From: Sodiomyces alkalinus F11
Taxonomy: Eukaryota > Ascomycota > Sordariomycetes > Glomerellales > Plectosphaerellaceae
Assembly (NCBI RefSeq): GCF_003711515.1
Contig: NW_021167090.1
Span: 813,346-877,345 of the forward strand
Direction of reading: 5' to 3'
Length of the DNA stretch: 64,000 bases
This document shows positions 21,572 through 32,787 of this stretch, piece after piece. The notes under the pieces were generated by a model that was given only the letters and a program-made list of their open reading frames with translations, did no database searches and was not told where the DNA came from. The stretch's first letter is position 1, and every line of letters begins with the position of its first letter. A program made the translations under genes and the position numbers.

Positions 21572-23111
21572 ATGTCTTACAAGATCGCCGCCCCCGACCA
21601 GTACCTGGCCATTACTGGCATGGGCGTTAAGAAGATCAAGATTACCAAAGCAGCATGGGTGTGGCCATTACAGCGATGCATGCGGTTTAGGTGCGCTTCC
21701 CCTTCTTGTCTCAGACTTTAGCTAAGCAATTCCTGCTAACACTCCTCGCAGCGTGCAACCAAACGACTATGCTAGGAACCTCCAAGCTATGACCAAGGAG
21801 AAGCTCCAGTTCCTCCTCCCCGTCGTCTTCACCGTCGGCCCCGACGTCAACCAACGAGGCGCCAACTCGGCCGACGACGAAGGCCACGACGACGACCGGG
21901 ACCGCGAGGACAAGGGCGACGCGCTCATGAAATACGCCATGCTCCTGGCCGACCGCGAGGTCGACAGCAAGGGCCACCCCCAGGAGGGCCAGTCGCACGT
22001 CGAGAGCATCATCAACGGCATCATCGAGGGCGAGGTGCGCGTGCTGGTCTCGTCCATGACCATGGAGGAGATCTTCACCGAGCGCGAGGTGTTCAAGCGC
22101 CGCATCTTCAAGAACATCCAGTCGGAGCTGGCCCAGTTCGGGCTCAAGATCTACAACGCCAACGTCAAGGAGCTCCGCGACGCCCCCAACTCGGAGTACT
22201 TCGAGTCGCTCTCGCGCAAGGCCCACGAGGGCGCCACCAACCAGTCGCGCATCGACGTGGCCGAGGCCCAGCTACGCGGCAACGTCGGCGAGGCCCACCG
22301 CCGCGGCGAGCAGGAGCGCGAGATCGCCAAGATCAACGCCGAGACCGCCGTCCAGAAGACCGAGCGCGACATTGAGCGCGCCGCCGCCGAGGCCAACCTC
22401 AGCACCCGTCAGGCCGGGCTCAACCGCGACGTCGAGATTGCTCGCGTCACCGCCCAGCGCGAGCTGCAGTCCACGGACGAGGAGCTGAAACGCCAGGTCG
22501 AGATCAAGCGCGCCGCCGCTGAGATGGAGCGACTCCGCGCCCGCGACGTCGTCAAGGCTACCATCGAGCGAGAGTCGGCCCAGCAGGTTGCCGATGCGCG
22601 CGCCTACCAGGTCGAGGCTGACGCGAAGGCGCATTTCGAAAAGTCCCAGCGCGAGGCCGATGGGCAGGCTTACGCTACCCGCATCAAGGCCGAGGCGGAC
22701 CTCGTCACCGCCCGCCTGCGCGCCGAGGGTCTCGCCGCCATGGCCGACGCCTACGGCAAGATGGGCCAAGCCTTTGGCGGTCCCGCCGGTCTGCTGCAGT
22801 ACATGATGCTGGAGAAGGGCGTCTACCAGGACCTGGCCCACGCCAACGCCGACGCCATCCGGGGTCTGCAGCCCAAGATTAGCGTCTGGAACACGGGGGC
22901 TGCTGGTGGTGGTGGTGCCGAGGGCGGTGCCGGGGCAGCCACGGGTACCGAGACCATGCGCAACCTGTACCAGATGCTGCCTCCTCTCATGACCACCATC
23001 AACGAGCAGACTGGCATTACTCTTCCGGAGTGGCAGTTTGGCCGTCTCAATGCCGCCACCGATGCTGTGCGCCAGGGGGAGCAGAAGAACGTTAATGGGG
23101 TCTCGTCTTGA
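21572..23111 (+). CDS. floA: Flotillin-like SPFH/Band 7 protein
   Basis: Two exons, 21572-21690 and 21752-23111 (donor GTGCGC, CTAAC branch point), 492 residues. The N-terminal SPFH (Band 7) domain runs from about residue 5 to 190 (YKIAAPDQYLAITGMG, then ALMKYAMLLADRE, IINGIIEGEVRVLVSSM, FGLKIYNANVKEL). A long helical region rich in E, A and R follows (about 200-380), the flotillin domain used for oligomerisation. The tail has a short Gly-rich insert. Flotillins scaffold sterol-rich plasma-membrane domains; fungal members form static cortical patches behind the hyphal tip. No transmembrane segment is expected. Convergent with the kinase gene, 200 bp apart. The gene symbol follows the Aspergillus usage for the single fungal family member. 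Confidence 0.9.
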
Positions 23112-23311
23112 TCTGTCTATTTTTCTCCCCTATTCTCCTTTGTTATTCCCGTGCCTCTTGAGTCGACATGGACAACATCTTACGTCTTACGAGTCTTAAC
23201 CCCTGGTTTCTCCTCTGTTGAATTTTCTTTGTCTTTATGCTTGATACCCTGAACTCTCAACTATGTACAATAAGCTTCCTTCATCTCGCTAGTTAATCCT
23301 ATAGACTATAT

Positions 23312-24819
23312 CTATCCAGTTTTACTTTGCTCCTGGTCTACATGTGTCGCCTTGTCTGTCAGCCACGGGTCCTCAAGCAGCTCTCGCGCCGTCTTCCTAT
23401 CCTCGGGTCGCCACGCCAGCATCCCCTTCACAAAGTCGAGGAACATGGCCTTGTCTTTCCCCTGGAGGAAGCGCTCGGCTTTATCCAGGCTGTTTCCCTG
23501 GGGAACCGGGATATCTGCGATCCATCGTCCTGTAAAGACGTCAGCCAGTCTCACCCCTCACCCCTCGCCCCTTTTCTAGCACCTCAAGAAACATATATGG
23601 ACAGTGCACACAACTCACCGTCTTCCGAAAAGAACTCCTTGCTCCTAACTCCGCGCTCGAGCAGATCCGGGGGTGGCGGCCCCAGCAGCCCAACGACTTC
23701 AGCAAGGTGTGCACGCGTCGTATATCCCCTACCGGTCGGGTCCTCGCCGCGAAACAAGTGACGGCCCTCAAACACATCCCAGATCATGGCCCCAACGTTC
23801 CAAATATCGACGGGATAGCTCCATGCCGCCTTGATCATGACCTCGGGCGACCGGTACACGTTCGGCTGGGCGTCGTGGTTGCGCTTCGTGTCCCCTCTAA
23901 CGGCGGACCCGAAGTCGCTGAGCACGATCCTGCCAAAGTCCTCGGGTAGGCCGAAGCGTCTGGACATGTAGATAGGGGTACCGCCGACGTATTTGCGCGG
24001 TGAAGGCGTCTCCAACTCCTCTTTGACGAAGGCTTCCAGGATGCCTTGGTCGACGATTGCGTGCAGAATGTTGTCCGCCTTGATATCTATACGGTACACC
24101 ACTGTTGTGTCAGAGGTGATACCATGATATGGCGGGCACGCCGAATCCAGCTCACGCACCTGTGTGGACAAGCTTGCACTCGGTGTGCAAGTAGTCGAGG
24201 GCACGGAGGAGGTGTTGCAGCCCCCCCTTCAGGAGCGCCTCGGAGAAGCGGCCCGTGGGGTTTCGCAGCAGCAGATCCTTCCAGCTATCCCACATGGGCC
24301 GCTGGACGAGACATTGGTGATTCCCTCCGGGCTCGTCGATTGCGAAGGTCTCCAGGGCGGTCCTCACGTGCCGGTGTCCGGGGTGGGAAGGGTTCGCCTT
24401 GTCGATGGTCTCGTACGTCCGGAACTCGTCCAGACATGTCTGCCCAAACTCTCGCGCAAAGACCTTCAAGGTAACATAATCTTGTTCCCTGCTTTTGGTG
24501 TTAGTCGACACTGTCTGAGTGTATGATAGTATCGCTTAAGGCGCACTGGAGAAAGTAGGGAAACATGCCGAAGATTCCGAGCCAGCCAGACTGTCGAGGT
24601 TGACCCAAACCCCAACTTGCCGACCACTTGGTATTTGTTGGAGGCGAATAGGTCTCCAATATTGACTGGGTAGTAGCAGCCTGTTTTGAACTCCTCCAAC
24701 CGTTCTTCCTCGAGCAACTCTGTAGCAGGAAGAACTTCAAAACCAGCCGTGGGAAATCGTAAAGGGGCCCATGGCGTTCGGCGTAGGAAGCCTCTTGCCC
24801 ATTTCAACAGGGGTGCCAT
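23312..24819 (-). CDS. SRPK-like serine/threonine protein kinase
   Basis: Four exons on the minus strand: 24819-24569, 24488-24160, 24086-23619 and 23529-23312, 421 residues. Kinase landmarks are the glycine loop GKLGFGSTSTVW (about 68-79), the catalytic lysine in YVTLK (residue 92), HTDIKADNIL (Asp194; HTD instead of HRD, common in fungal SRPK relatives), SDFGSA (Asp251) and YRSPEVMI. The first intron is best read as a GC-AG intron (donor GCATGT at 24568, CTAAC branch point and CAG acceptor), because it joins NLR to EQDYVTLK without extra residues. A GT alternative would add residues. SRPK enzymes phosphorylate SR splicing factors, but the many fungal paralogues have no assigned substrate. 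An upstream in-frame ATG at 24891 is less likely. Confidence 0.85.
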
Positions 24820-25316
24820 GGAATACGTTTTGGGGGCTGGGTCTTCAGTTAAACTATTCCTGGAGGTGGTGAGGACTGTGCTTATAAGCATGTGAGGTGA
24901 AAAATCTTGCGAACGAGAAATGCAAGAGGTTGGTGCCGAATCTTATCGCATATTGTCACATAGGTAGGACAGTATCGGGGCTTGAGCTTGGCTCAGTTTG
25001 TAGGACTTTTACAGACCAGTCGGCCACTTGACGAAGGCAATCGTCTTTCTCAACTGCCACGGGATGTCGGCGCTGAAGTCAACATACAGTATACTCCGTA
25101 GTCTAGGATGGTCACCGGCTTCTTTCACCCCGGGTCGTGAGAGAGATCTGCCCGATTCTGCGGATCTATCATTGATCCTAATAGCAAGTTTCCCTTCTAT
25201 TTGTCCAAGGTCTGTCTATACCATGGGAAACTAATAGTCCGTGCTAAAAGCAGGAGAGTAGGTCTAGAGGAAGGAGAGTCATCATTGTTTTCATGTTATA
25301 TTCTTTGCATATAATA
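24820..25316. other. Intergenic region between kinase and Mid2-like gene
   Basis: About 0.5 kb, holding the kinase promoter and the 3' end of the Mid2-like gene. I see no further gene or clear motif. Confidence 0.4.
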
Positions 25317-26450
25317 TTATAAAACGTATCCTGGCAACTCGGCTCGCTCTCCATAATCCTGCGGCGTCCTTGTATCCAGCTCCTGCCGCTGATACTGTCG
25401 AACCTGCGTGTGCGATTCTTTCAGGCCACTATGACCATGAGGCGAATACCACGGGTTCACCATCACGTCGCTCATAGGTTGAGGTGGCTGTTCCGCATAG
25501 GGCGCCGCGCCGGTCCATCGACCGGCAGCAGCCGCCCGTTGATTCTCTTCCAACATCTTCTGGTTCTTGCGGAGTTTCCAGAACAGATATATGACTGCCG
25601 CGATCAATATGGCGCCGACGCCGGCACCAGCGCCAATACCCGCCTGAGCAGCGACCGATAGTCCCTCTTCCGACGAAGCATCTGGTGAGGGCTGGGGTGC
25701 GGACTGTGACGACTCTTCGGGGGCGGTCTCGGCTGGTGATGACGCTTCTGACGTGCTGGTGCTGCGATCGCCCCTGTCGTCGCTGGCTGTGGGAGACTGA
25801 GTCGATGTCGTCGCAGACTCCGTGTCGACAGTAGACGACGGTTCCTCGGATGTCGAGGTAGAAGACGGTGTTGCCAGCACAACGACGTATTGCGTTTCGT
25901 CCCTGTTCCATGTGGCCCAGATTTCCGGTTCGGAGGGGAGGACCTCGAAGCGTCCCACGCCGCTGTTGCAGCAGTTTATCGTGTGGTCGCAGCAGTATAA
26001 TGTGTCGATTTCGGTGACGTTGGCGCAGGATATCAGATCGGTGCCGCCAGTGTTTGCGCCTTTGGTTTGACAAGAGTGTCAGTCCGCATCAAATGCCTCT
26101 GCTCAACTGGCTCTTGTACTGGCAGATCCAGGGGCAAAAGCCTCGCTGTGATTTTTGCCCGCGTCTCAAACATGCGCGCCTGGGAACTTACTCAGACAGT
26201 ATTGAGGGCAGCTAGGAGACTCCCAATTCTGATCCGTGCAAGACCCTCGGATGATGTTTCCGTCTGGACCTTTGCACAGCTTGTTTGACATACACGACCA
26301 ACCCGCGCCCCCGTTGCAGCATGGGCTATCGTCGTCGTCCGGGTCGCACGGGAAATCACCGTTCGCTCTCAGGCCGTTGGGGTAGTAGCAACGCGCTGAA
26401 CAGAGGTGCAAGAGACAGAGAAGAGTGACGGGTAAAGCGAGTCTCGCCAT
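25317..26450 (-). CDS. Mid2-like single-pass membrane protein with Cys-rich ectodomain
   Basis: Two exons, 26450-26192 and 26059-25317 (donor GTAAGT), 333 residues. A signal peptide (about 1-18, LALPVTLLCLLHLCSA) is followed by a Cys-rich ectodomain (RCYYPNG, PCDPDDDDSPCCNGGAGWSC, then CPQYCL and CCDHTINCCNSG). A Ser/Thr/Pro-rich stalk (about 150-215) leads to one transmembrane helix (about 226-248, GAGAGVGAILIAAVIYLFW). The basic stop-transfer KLRKNQK and a roughly 80-residue cytoplasmic tail rich in Q and P complete it. This layout matches fungal Mid2/WSC-type surface proteins, some of which sense cell-wall stress; a ligand or pathway cannot be told here. The gene is divergent from the GT32 gene. 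Confidence 0.82.
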
Positions 26451-27124
26451 GGTGATGTGTGACCATACGTCTCTGATGGCGAGTCGAGATGAACGAAGCA
26501 CGGTGCGGTCACTGCGGTGCGGGTTACAACTTACGAAACCAACATACTCCGGGTGTAGTGGACGTGTAAGTCAGATGCAAAATAATAATATAAAAAAGAA
26601 ACAAAAAAAGAGAAAGGGAAAGGAAAAAGAAGATGAAGAAGACGCGACAACAACAGGGCGACGTTTCACTAACATATGGGTGCGACCCGGGGATCGGCCT
26701 CCAGGGATTCGGTGGGCGGCACCCGGGGCATTGTCGAGCCAAGACGAGAGAAACGCCGTCTGGACAAAAGTTAGGCTGCGTAAGTGCCCGTCAATGCATT
26801 GCTCCGTTGTCCATTCGGCATCATTGGCCTGTTGGTCCCGGCGACCTGGTTCGGAGCCGTTGAGTTGCACCAACGGACAAACCGGCGGCAAACCATTCCA
26901 GGTCATTGGCTCCATCACCAGGGGCACACACTGCTGGCATTGGCAGTCTGCAGTTCATATTCCATACCAGTACTTTCCTTTTCCATTTCAGCTCCTTCAT
27001 GTTCCTTTCCTTACATACAAGCGGGCTTCAACCCCCTACGGTCTACCCTCATCGCCGAATCGCCAAGTCCCGCTGCCCAACCCCTTTTTCTTCAACTTCA
27101 CTTCCCCCTTCAACTTGGAGAGCC
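26451..27124. other. Divergent promoter region, Mid2-like gene / GT32 gene
   Basis: About 0.67 kb between two divergent start codons. It contains an A/G-rich tract (about 26575-26645). The C/T-rich sequence just before 27125 looks like the leader of the GT32 gene. No TATA box is evident. Confidence 0.4.
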
Positions 27125-28105
27125 ATGCGGCCGTCCGGCATCCCTCTCAAATCTGTGTACGCCCTGCTGGCAGGGACTGCAGTGACCATCTTCCTGCTGG
27201 TCGGGCATCACTCATATTACACCGATAGCCAAGGAGGCGTCCTCCACAAAGCCCATCCTCCAGAACGCGAACCTCAATCCGACATGGAACTCCTTTCCTC
27301 GCAGCCCTTCCCGCAAAAGATCTGGCAAAGCTGGAAAGACGACTCCCAAGACCCAACAGACCGCACAATCGGCTTCCCCCATCAATGGCGCGTCGGCAAC
27401 CCCGCCTGGCGGTACGAGCGCATCACCGACGCCAACAACGACGCCTACGTCCGCGCCAACTTCGATTCGTCCATCGCCGACCTCTTCACGTCGCTAGATG
27501 ATCCCATCCTCAAAGCCGATTTCCTGCGCTACCTGATCCTGCTCCGCGAGGGCGGTGTGTGGGCCGACATCGACGTCTACCCGCACCAGCCCGTCTCGCA
27601 ATGGATCCCCGACCGGTACCGCGACCTGGGCATCAACCTGGTCGTCGGTATCGAGAACGACCACCACAAGCGGCCCATCTGGCCCGGCTCCCCTTACTCG
27701 GTGCAGCTGTGTCAGTATGTCGTGCTGGCGAAGCCGGGCCATCCGGCCATCAGGACACTGGTCGACAAGGTTGCGGGAGACCTCGGGGAGCTCCTCGAGT
27801 CGAAGAAGAAGAAGTCGTCGTCGTCGGGTAGCGTCACGGTGACGTTTGGAGAGGTCATGTCCACGACGGGACCGTTTGCGTTTACCGAGGTCATGATGGA
27901 TTATTTTTCAAGCATCACGGGCGAAGCTCACACCGGCGACGAGCTGGATCGGCTTCCGGAGCCCCGGGTGATCGGCGATGTGTTGGTCCTGCCCAAGGAT
28001 AGTTTTGGCTGGTTACCTCAAGAACACACTCATGAGAAGGGGGACTCCATGATCCTCGTCGAGCATTTGTTCATCGGGTCCTGGAGGGCCGGTCATCCTG
28101 GTTGA
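27125..28105 (+). CDS. Och1-like GT32 glycosyltransferase, type II membrane protein
   Basis: A single exon of 326 residues. A short cytosolic tail and a signal anchor (about 9-27, VYALLAGTAVTIFLLVG) predict a Golgi type II protein. The catalytic domain shows the GT32 signature: FPQKIWQSWKDD (near 61), PILKADFLRYLILLREGGVWADIDVYP with the DXD residues Asp148-Ile-Asp150, VVGIEND and a late GDVLVLPKDSFG. The family includes Och1, which adds the first alpha-1,6-mannose of N-glycan outer chains, but fungi carry several paralogues and this one cannot be equated with Och1. The start was chosen at MRPSGIPL; an upstream in-frame ATG would add 73 residues of leader-like sequence. Confidence 0.85.
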   Translation: MRPSGIPLKSVYALLAGTAVTIFLLVGHHSYYTDSQGGVLHKAHPPEREPQSDMELLSSQPFPQKIWQSWKDDSQDPTDRTIGFPHQWRVGNPAWRYERITDANNDAYVRANFDSSIADLFTSLDDPILKADFLRYLILLREGGVWADIDVYPHQPVSQWIPDRYRDLGINLVVGIENDHHKRPIWPGSPYSVQLCQYVVLAKPGHPAIRTLVDKVAGDLGELLESKKKKSSSSGSVTVTFGEVMSTTGPFAFTEVMMDYFSSITGEAHTGDELDRLPEPRVIGDVLVLPKDSFGWLPQEHTHEKGDSMILVEHLFIGSWRAGHPG

Positions 28106-28276
28106 GAGGAAGTTGGCTTTGTTGACTTTGTGGACGGGGACCCTGACGCTGTTGTAATGCAGATATATTGTACGTTTAGCGTGGTAGTTCCGCTTCTATA
28201 TAATGTTTACTGGATAACTCTGAAAAATGCACGAGCATGTTAACATCCCTTCAATATTCGGATCAGCCACTGTCCA

Positions 28277-30069
28277 TCACCCCCGAGCCATCTCACCCCT
28301 GAGCAACTCCAAAGCGTCAACGATCCTCCTCAACCCTTCAAGAAGATACGCCTCATCATGCGCAAACACAACGCGGAACCACCCAGGCCGGTAACTCCCA
28401 AACGCCGCCCCGCAAGCCAGGAACACGCGTTCCTTCAACAGCGCGGCCTCGAGCCGTGTTTCCAAGGCCCATCGATCCTCCTCAGATCCCAGCCCCTCAG
28501 AGGAATCGGCACCAGCGAGGTACGCCAGGAGGTCCACCCAGACGAAGAGCCCGGCGTTGGAGCCCTCCTGATAAGGGATGCCGCGCGACTCGAGGAAGCG
28601 GACGGTCGAGACGTATCGCTCTGTCAGGAGGCGACTATTCGTACGGATGAAGGATTCGACAAAGGTTGTGTCCGAGAGGAGGGCGGTCGTGGCGCGGTCT
28701 GCCAGGGAGGAGGGGCAGGTGAAGTAGCTTTACCGGGTGTGTCAGTACCACTGTTCAGGGGGTTGAAAAGAAAGGGGATGTCAGGTTTTCACGCACGAGT
28801 TGGCCTCCAGCGCACGGATCAAAGGGTTGTTGTTCTGGCTGACGATACAACCTAGTCTGATGCCGTTGGAACCAAAGTCCTAGGAGACGGATTCACAGAG
28901 TTAGATAATGGCGAAGTAATAAGGGCTGAGGCAAAGAATACATCAACTAACCTTGCTCATCCCCCACAGAACGTGAACAAGACTCGGGTCAATCCGACCA
29001 GCTGTATCGATCGACAGAGTGGAGGTAAAAGGAGGCGCATCAGGGGCATCTGGGTTCTCCCAAATCGACAGCGCATATATCTCATCGCTTATGAGATGAA
29101 TGTTGTGTTTCTGGCAGAACTGCATATAGGCGGCCAGGACTTCAGGGGGGAAACAGCGCCCTGTGATACCACAAAAGAAGTTCTCATCAGCTAGGGCTAG
29201 AGAGGGACTACTATTACCGGAAAAAAAGGGGTGACGTACCGAGAGGGTTGTGGGGATTGCAGAGGATCATGGCCTTCGTGAGGATGCCCCTTTCCCGGGC
29301 ATCCGAGAGAGCCTTCTCATAATACGGCATGGCATCGAGACTAAATGGGTCAATGTCGTCGAATGCAACGGGAATAATTTGGGCCCTTGGACACCATCAG
29401 CCTTTCTGCAAAACATCAGTGGTTGAGAAGGCATCGTGGCATACTTTGCTCTCAAAGACACGTCGGAGGGAAATGCGCCGTAGTAAGGTCGACCCAGCAA
29501 TATGCCGTCGCCCGGATCACAGAGGGAAAAGACGCAGCTATCGATAGCAGGGCCAACGCCTGACGTGATGACGATGTGACGAGAGAGGACGGGTTGGAGG
29601 GGAGAGAAGTGACGGGTGATGAAGGCGGAGATGGCAGACTTGAGACCATGGCTGCCCGAGAAGCTGTCGCCGTAGGTAAGAGCGTGGCTGTTGAGGGAGA
29701 TCTGGGACGAGTCAGCGGTGAGGTCAGGCTGGAAACATGAAAATATAAAGGCACGGGGCACGGAATGTAGAGGATTCCGGGACTTGCATTCTTGGTCATG
29801 TACTGGGTGATTTCGTCGTGCATCAATGTCTGTACCGTTCATGTCTCTCCATGTTAGTCCACTGTCCAGGTATGCATGCGACATACTAGCAACAGGGCCC
29901 CTGGGACGGGAGGACTAACGTTTTCAGCGACTCCTAAACTGAGATAACCGCCCGGGTTGGATTCGGGATGCCATAAGTTGGAGACGATATCGAGCATAAC
30001 GGGTCGATTGGATGGGTCCGCGAGAACGGCGCCTCGGGAAGACAGATGACCGGCTTTGGTGACGGTCAT
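28277..30069 (-). CDS. ACC-synthase-like aminotransferase (class I/II, PLP)
   Basis: Seven exons: 30069-29920, 29829-29788, 29701-29445, 29385-29240, 29160-28952, 28879-28797 and 28727-28277, 445 residues, all junctions in frame. Family marks are LGVAENTLMHDEI, SHALTYGDSFSGSHGLK, VITSGVGPAID, AMILCNPHNPLGRCF, HLISDEIYA and the PLP lysine in LWGMSKDFGSNGIRLG (Lys268). The fold type I sequence is closest to 1-aminocyclopropane-1-carboxylate synthase-like proteins; in fungi these often act as other transaminases or lyases, so the reaction is open. Exon 2 is only 42 nt. The intron after it has a GC donor (GCAAGT at 29787) and is strongly supported because only this splice joins KN to ISLNSHALTYGD. 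The HPP gene lies about 390 bp away, with its 3' end facing this gene's start. Confidence 0.85.
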
Positions 30070-30455
30070 GATTTTTCGTCGTGTGGTGATTTGAGAGGGC
30101 GAGGAGTGGGATAATCTGGGGATGTGAAATGATTCAAGTTGACTCTGTCTAGTATATTCCTCTTTGACCCCTTTTATGCTCCAGATAACAGCACGCACAG
30201 GTGAGTCACCGAGTCAGGCGTGTGGGACGAAGAGTGAGTGGCTGACGGTCGGTGAAGAGTCGTGGCTTGAGACGAGTAATCCCGACATTCCGAGTTGGAA
30301 CGATTAAAAGGGGCCAAAGGAGCTCGAGGAATGTATAAAAAGGGGTAAAGTAAAAACGACCAACACAAAAATAACACACACAAGTAATAAAAACAATATG
30401 AACAATTAGAATCCCATACTATTTGTACGCCCAGCCATCTCCCCATGCCGAGATT
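30070..30455. other. Intergenic region between aminotransferase and HPP genes
   Basis: About 390 bp, holding the promoter of the aminotransferase and the 3' region of the HPP gene. An A-rich stretch (about 30338-30406) may be part of the HPP terminator. No other feature seen. Confidence 0.4.
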
Positions 30456-31471
30456 CTATATCCTCTTACACAAACTCTCTAAAAAGAGTAACTCTTCAGG
30501 CGTAAGATAAAAGTCCTCAGGACCGGTGACGACCCCAGGCCGAATCACCAGCTCCCTATCCATGTACGTCCCAGTACTGCTGCTATTCGTCCTCCACACC
30601 CCCGACCTCGCAGCAGCATGCCTATGCCGGCCCTCCTCCCCCCCCACGGCACACGTAGCCTTCGAAACCTGACCCTGCGCTTCCTCGTCGCCCGACTCCC
30701 CACACCACGGCCACCGCCTCCGACCCTGCGCAGCCAGGTCCTCAGGGGTCCACCAGTACACGGGAAATCGGCGCTGGATATTATTTACAACGAGGGCCGT
30801 GCCCAGCATGAGCGCGCAGCCGAGCAGCAGGACGGGGAGGAGGAACCACCCCAGGTCGACGATGGAGTCGTCGACGACGGCCAGCAGCGCGGTGGCTCCG
30901 GCGGGCGGGTGCACCGTCTTGGTGAGGGCCATGGCCGACGTGGCGGCCGCGCAGGCGATGGCGCCGGCGACCCAGCGCACGGCGTCGAAGTGCGGGCTCA
31001 GCAGGAAGAGCTTGCAGGTGACGATGCCGACCACGCCGGACACGACTTGGCCCAGGATCGCGTTGCGGGGCTGGGCGAGGGGGGCGTCGATGGAGTAGAA
31101 TTCGAGCACGGCGGCGGCGCCCTGGGCGGGAAGCGGGAAGGCGGGTCAGTTTATGGTATTGCTTTCTCTCTAGGCGAGGACAGGGGAATCAGGAGTTGAC
31201 ATACGAAACTTGCCACGATAATGGGCACACCGTTCTGGCGGAAGGACGGGACATTATAGGAGACAACTTCTATCAGGGCGATCGAGCAAAAGACGCCGAC
31301 GAAAGCCCAAAAGACGAGCACGATGTTGCCGAGTTTTTCGGGCACCTCCCGGCGGTAACCGAAGAAGCGAGAGACGGGGGTTGGAAGATGCTGCCATGGC
31401 GGAGGTGGAAGCCACGGATTAATGTAATGATCGATGTCTATGTTCCATGTTTTCGGATTCCATCTTGACAT
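30456..31471 (-). CDS. HPP-family integral membrane protein
   Basis: Two exons, 31471-31205 and 31121-30456 (donor GTATGT), 310 residues. After a cytosolic N-terminus there are several hydrophobic segments: LGNIVLVFWAFVGVFCSIAL (about 46-65), GVPIIVASFGAAAVLEF across the splice, VVSGVVGIVTCKLFLL, WVAGAIACAAATSAMAL and WFLLPVLLLGCALMLGTAL. The signature IDAPLAQPRN is followed by TVHPPAGATAL (HPP at 160-162). HPP proteins are membrane proteins; a plant chloroplast and a cyanobacterial member have been linked to nitrite transport, but fungal substrates are not known. The cytosolic C-tail (about 200-310) is less conserved in character. Confidence 0.85.
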
Positions 31472-32236
31472 AATAGCTGGGAGGACTGTAGTCTGTGAAT
31501 TGCTGGAGTCGCAAAAGACCAAGAACCCGATGGGACTGCCCTGGGTAGTACCGTAGAGTTGAACGTCAAAGAAAGAGGGAAGCGGGCTGACTGCCATTTA
31601 AAGGTCCCTTACATTTTTCTATTGTCCGCCGAGGTCCGAATTAATGTACATTATTATACTTTTATTAAATTGTTCGTTGGCGGCGTTTTGAGGACGTCAC
31701 GATTTAGTAACAGAAACCTCGATCCGGTCTAGGTCCCGTTCCCCGGATCCGGCACACGCGATGATGCGGCTGCTGCGGGGCCGAGACACACGGGCCTCCC
31801 TCTGGGCCTTCCGTCGCGGTGTTAATTCGGTATCAGTCGTGATACATGCGTTGCCCAGTCCTTGCACGTGTGCTTAGATGTTGCAGGTGATGTTGATTTG
31901 GGAGCTTCACTAAACCAACTTTTGACCCAGTACTTGGCTGTCGGTGCTCCTAATGATGTTTTCTATTTTCCCATCCATCGTACACTGATTACGTGCTGTG
32001 TTGGGTAAGGTATCAATGTGCAGGCCTACGTACCTTATAGACAGGTAGTAAGTAAGGTATAGACTTGTACTTCGTCTGACCGCCGCCCCAAGTGGTAACA
32101 GTAACATACCGAATCACGCCCGAATACACCCATGCATAGAACAAGGAACAAGTCTCCCTGCACATGTATCGCAAAGACATCAATCTACCGGCTTATACAT
32201 CCACCTAAATCATCTCTCATCACAAGGCACCTCCTG
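31472..32236. other. Intergenic region between HPP gene and ATL1
   Basis: About 0.77 kb with the HPP promoter and ATL1 3' end. A TACGTACCTTATAG and a GTAAGGTATAG (32026-32062) belong to the dispersed GGTAC/AAGGTA motif group. No gene seen. Confidence 0.4.
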
Positions 32237-32787
32237 CTATGACTCCTGTTCCCCCCCTGAAGGCAAAACATCAGGGAACCAACCACAGACCTCAAAATCC
32301 ACCGCCAGTTCGCCAAGAGCCAGCGTCCGCACTTCGACACCCTCGCCACGCAGCGCCGTAGCCTGCGCTTGCGTCCCTTCCGGTACCGCCCTGCCAAACA
32401 CACAACACGACTTTTCAATTCTTGCAAACCTCGATACCAGACGGTAAATAGGTAACTCACCTAGGTGAAATCGTCCCACGCGAATTAATCACCCGCTGCC
32501 AGGGCACGTTGTCCGAGTTGAACCGCGCCTCCGGGTCCGACGGGAGATGCTTGAGGCAAAGCCCCACTTGCCGCGCACGCTGGGCTAATTTTTTTGTGTG
32601 TAAGCATACATACATACAGTGAATAAAGCGCACCGCCAAAACAAAACAACTAAAAAATACGCTGCCACTCACGTGTCCCGACAAGGTGGGCGATGTGCCC
32701 ATACGTCGTCACTTTACCCCGTGGAATCTCCCGCACGGCCAAGTAAACGGCGTGAAAGAAAGCCTGCGCTTCCTCCGACCGAGGCAT
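32237..32787 (-). CDS. atl1: Alkyltransferase-like protein ATL1 (MGMT fold, Trp for active Cys)
   Basis: Three exons, 32787-32673, 32584-32461 and 32390-32237, 130 residues. It matches the DNA-binding half of O6-alkylguanine-DNA alkyltransferase: IPRGKVTTYGHIAHLVGTP (helix-turn-helix start), ARQVGLCLKHL and NVPWQRVINSRGTISPR. In the repair enzyme the active site reads PCHRV; here it is PWQRV, with Trp67 in place of the acceptor cysteine, which defines ATL proteins. These bind O6-alkylguanine, flip the base and hand the lesion to nucleotide excision repair instead of removing the alkyl group themselves. Length fits known fungal members. Location should be nuclear. The exon junctions are well supported by family continuity. 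Confidence 0.9.
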
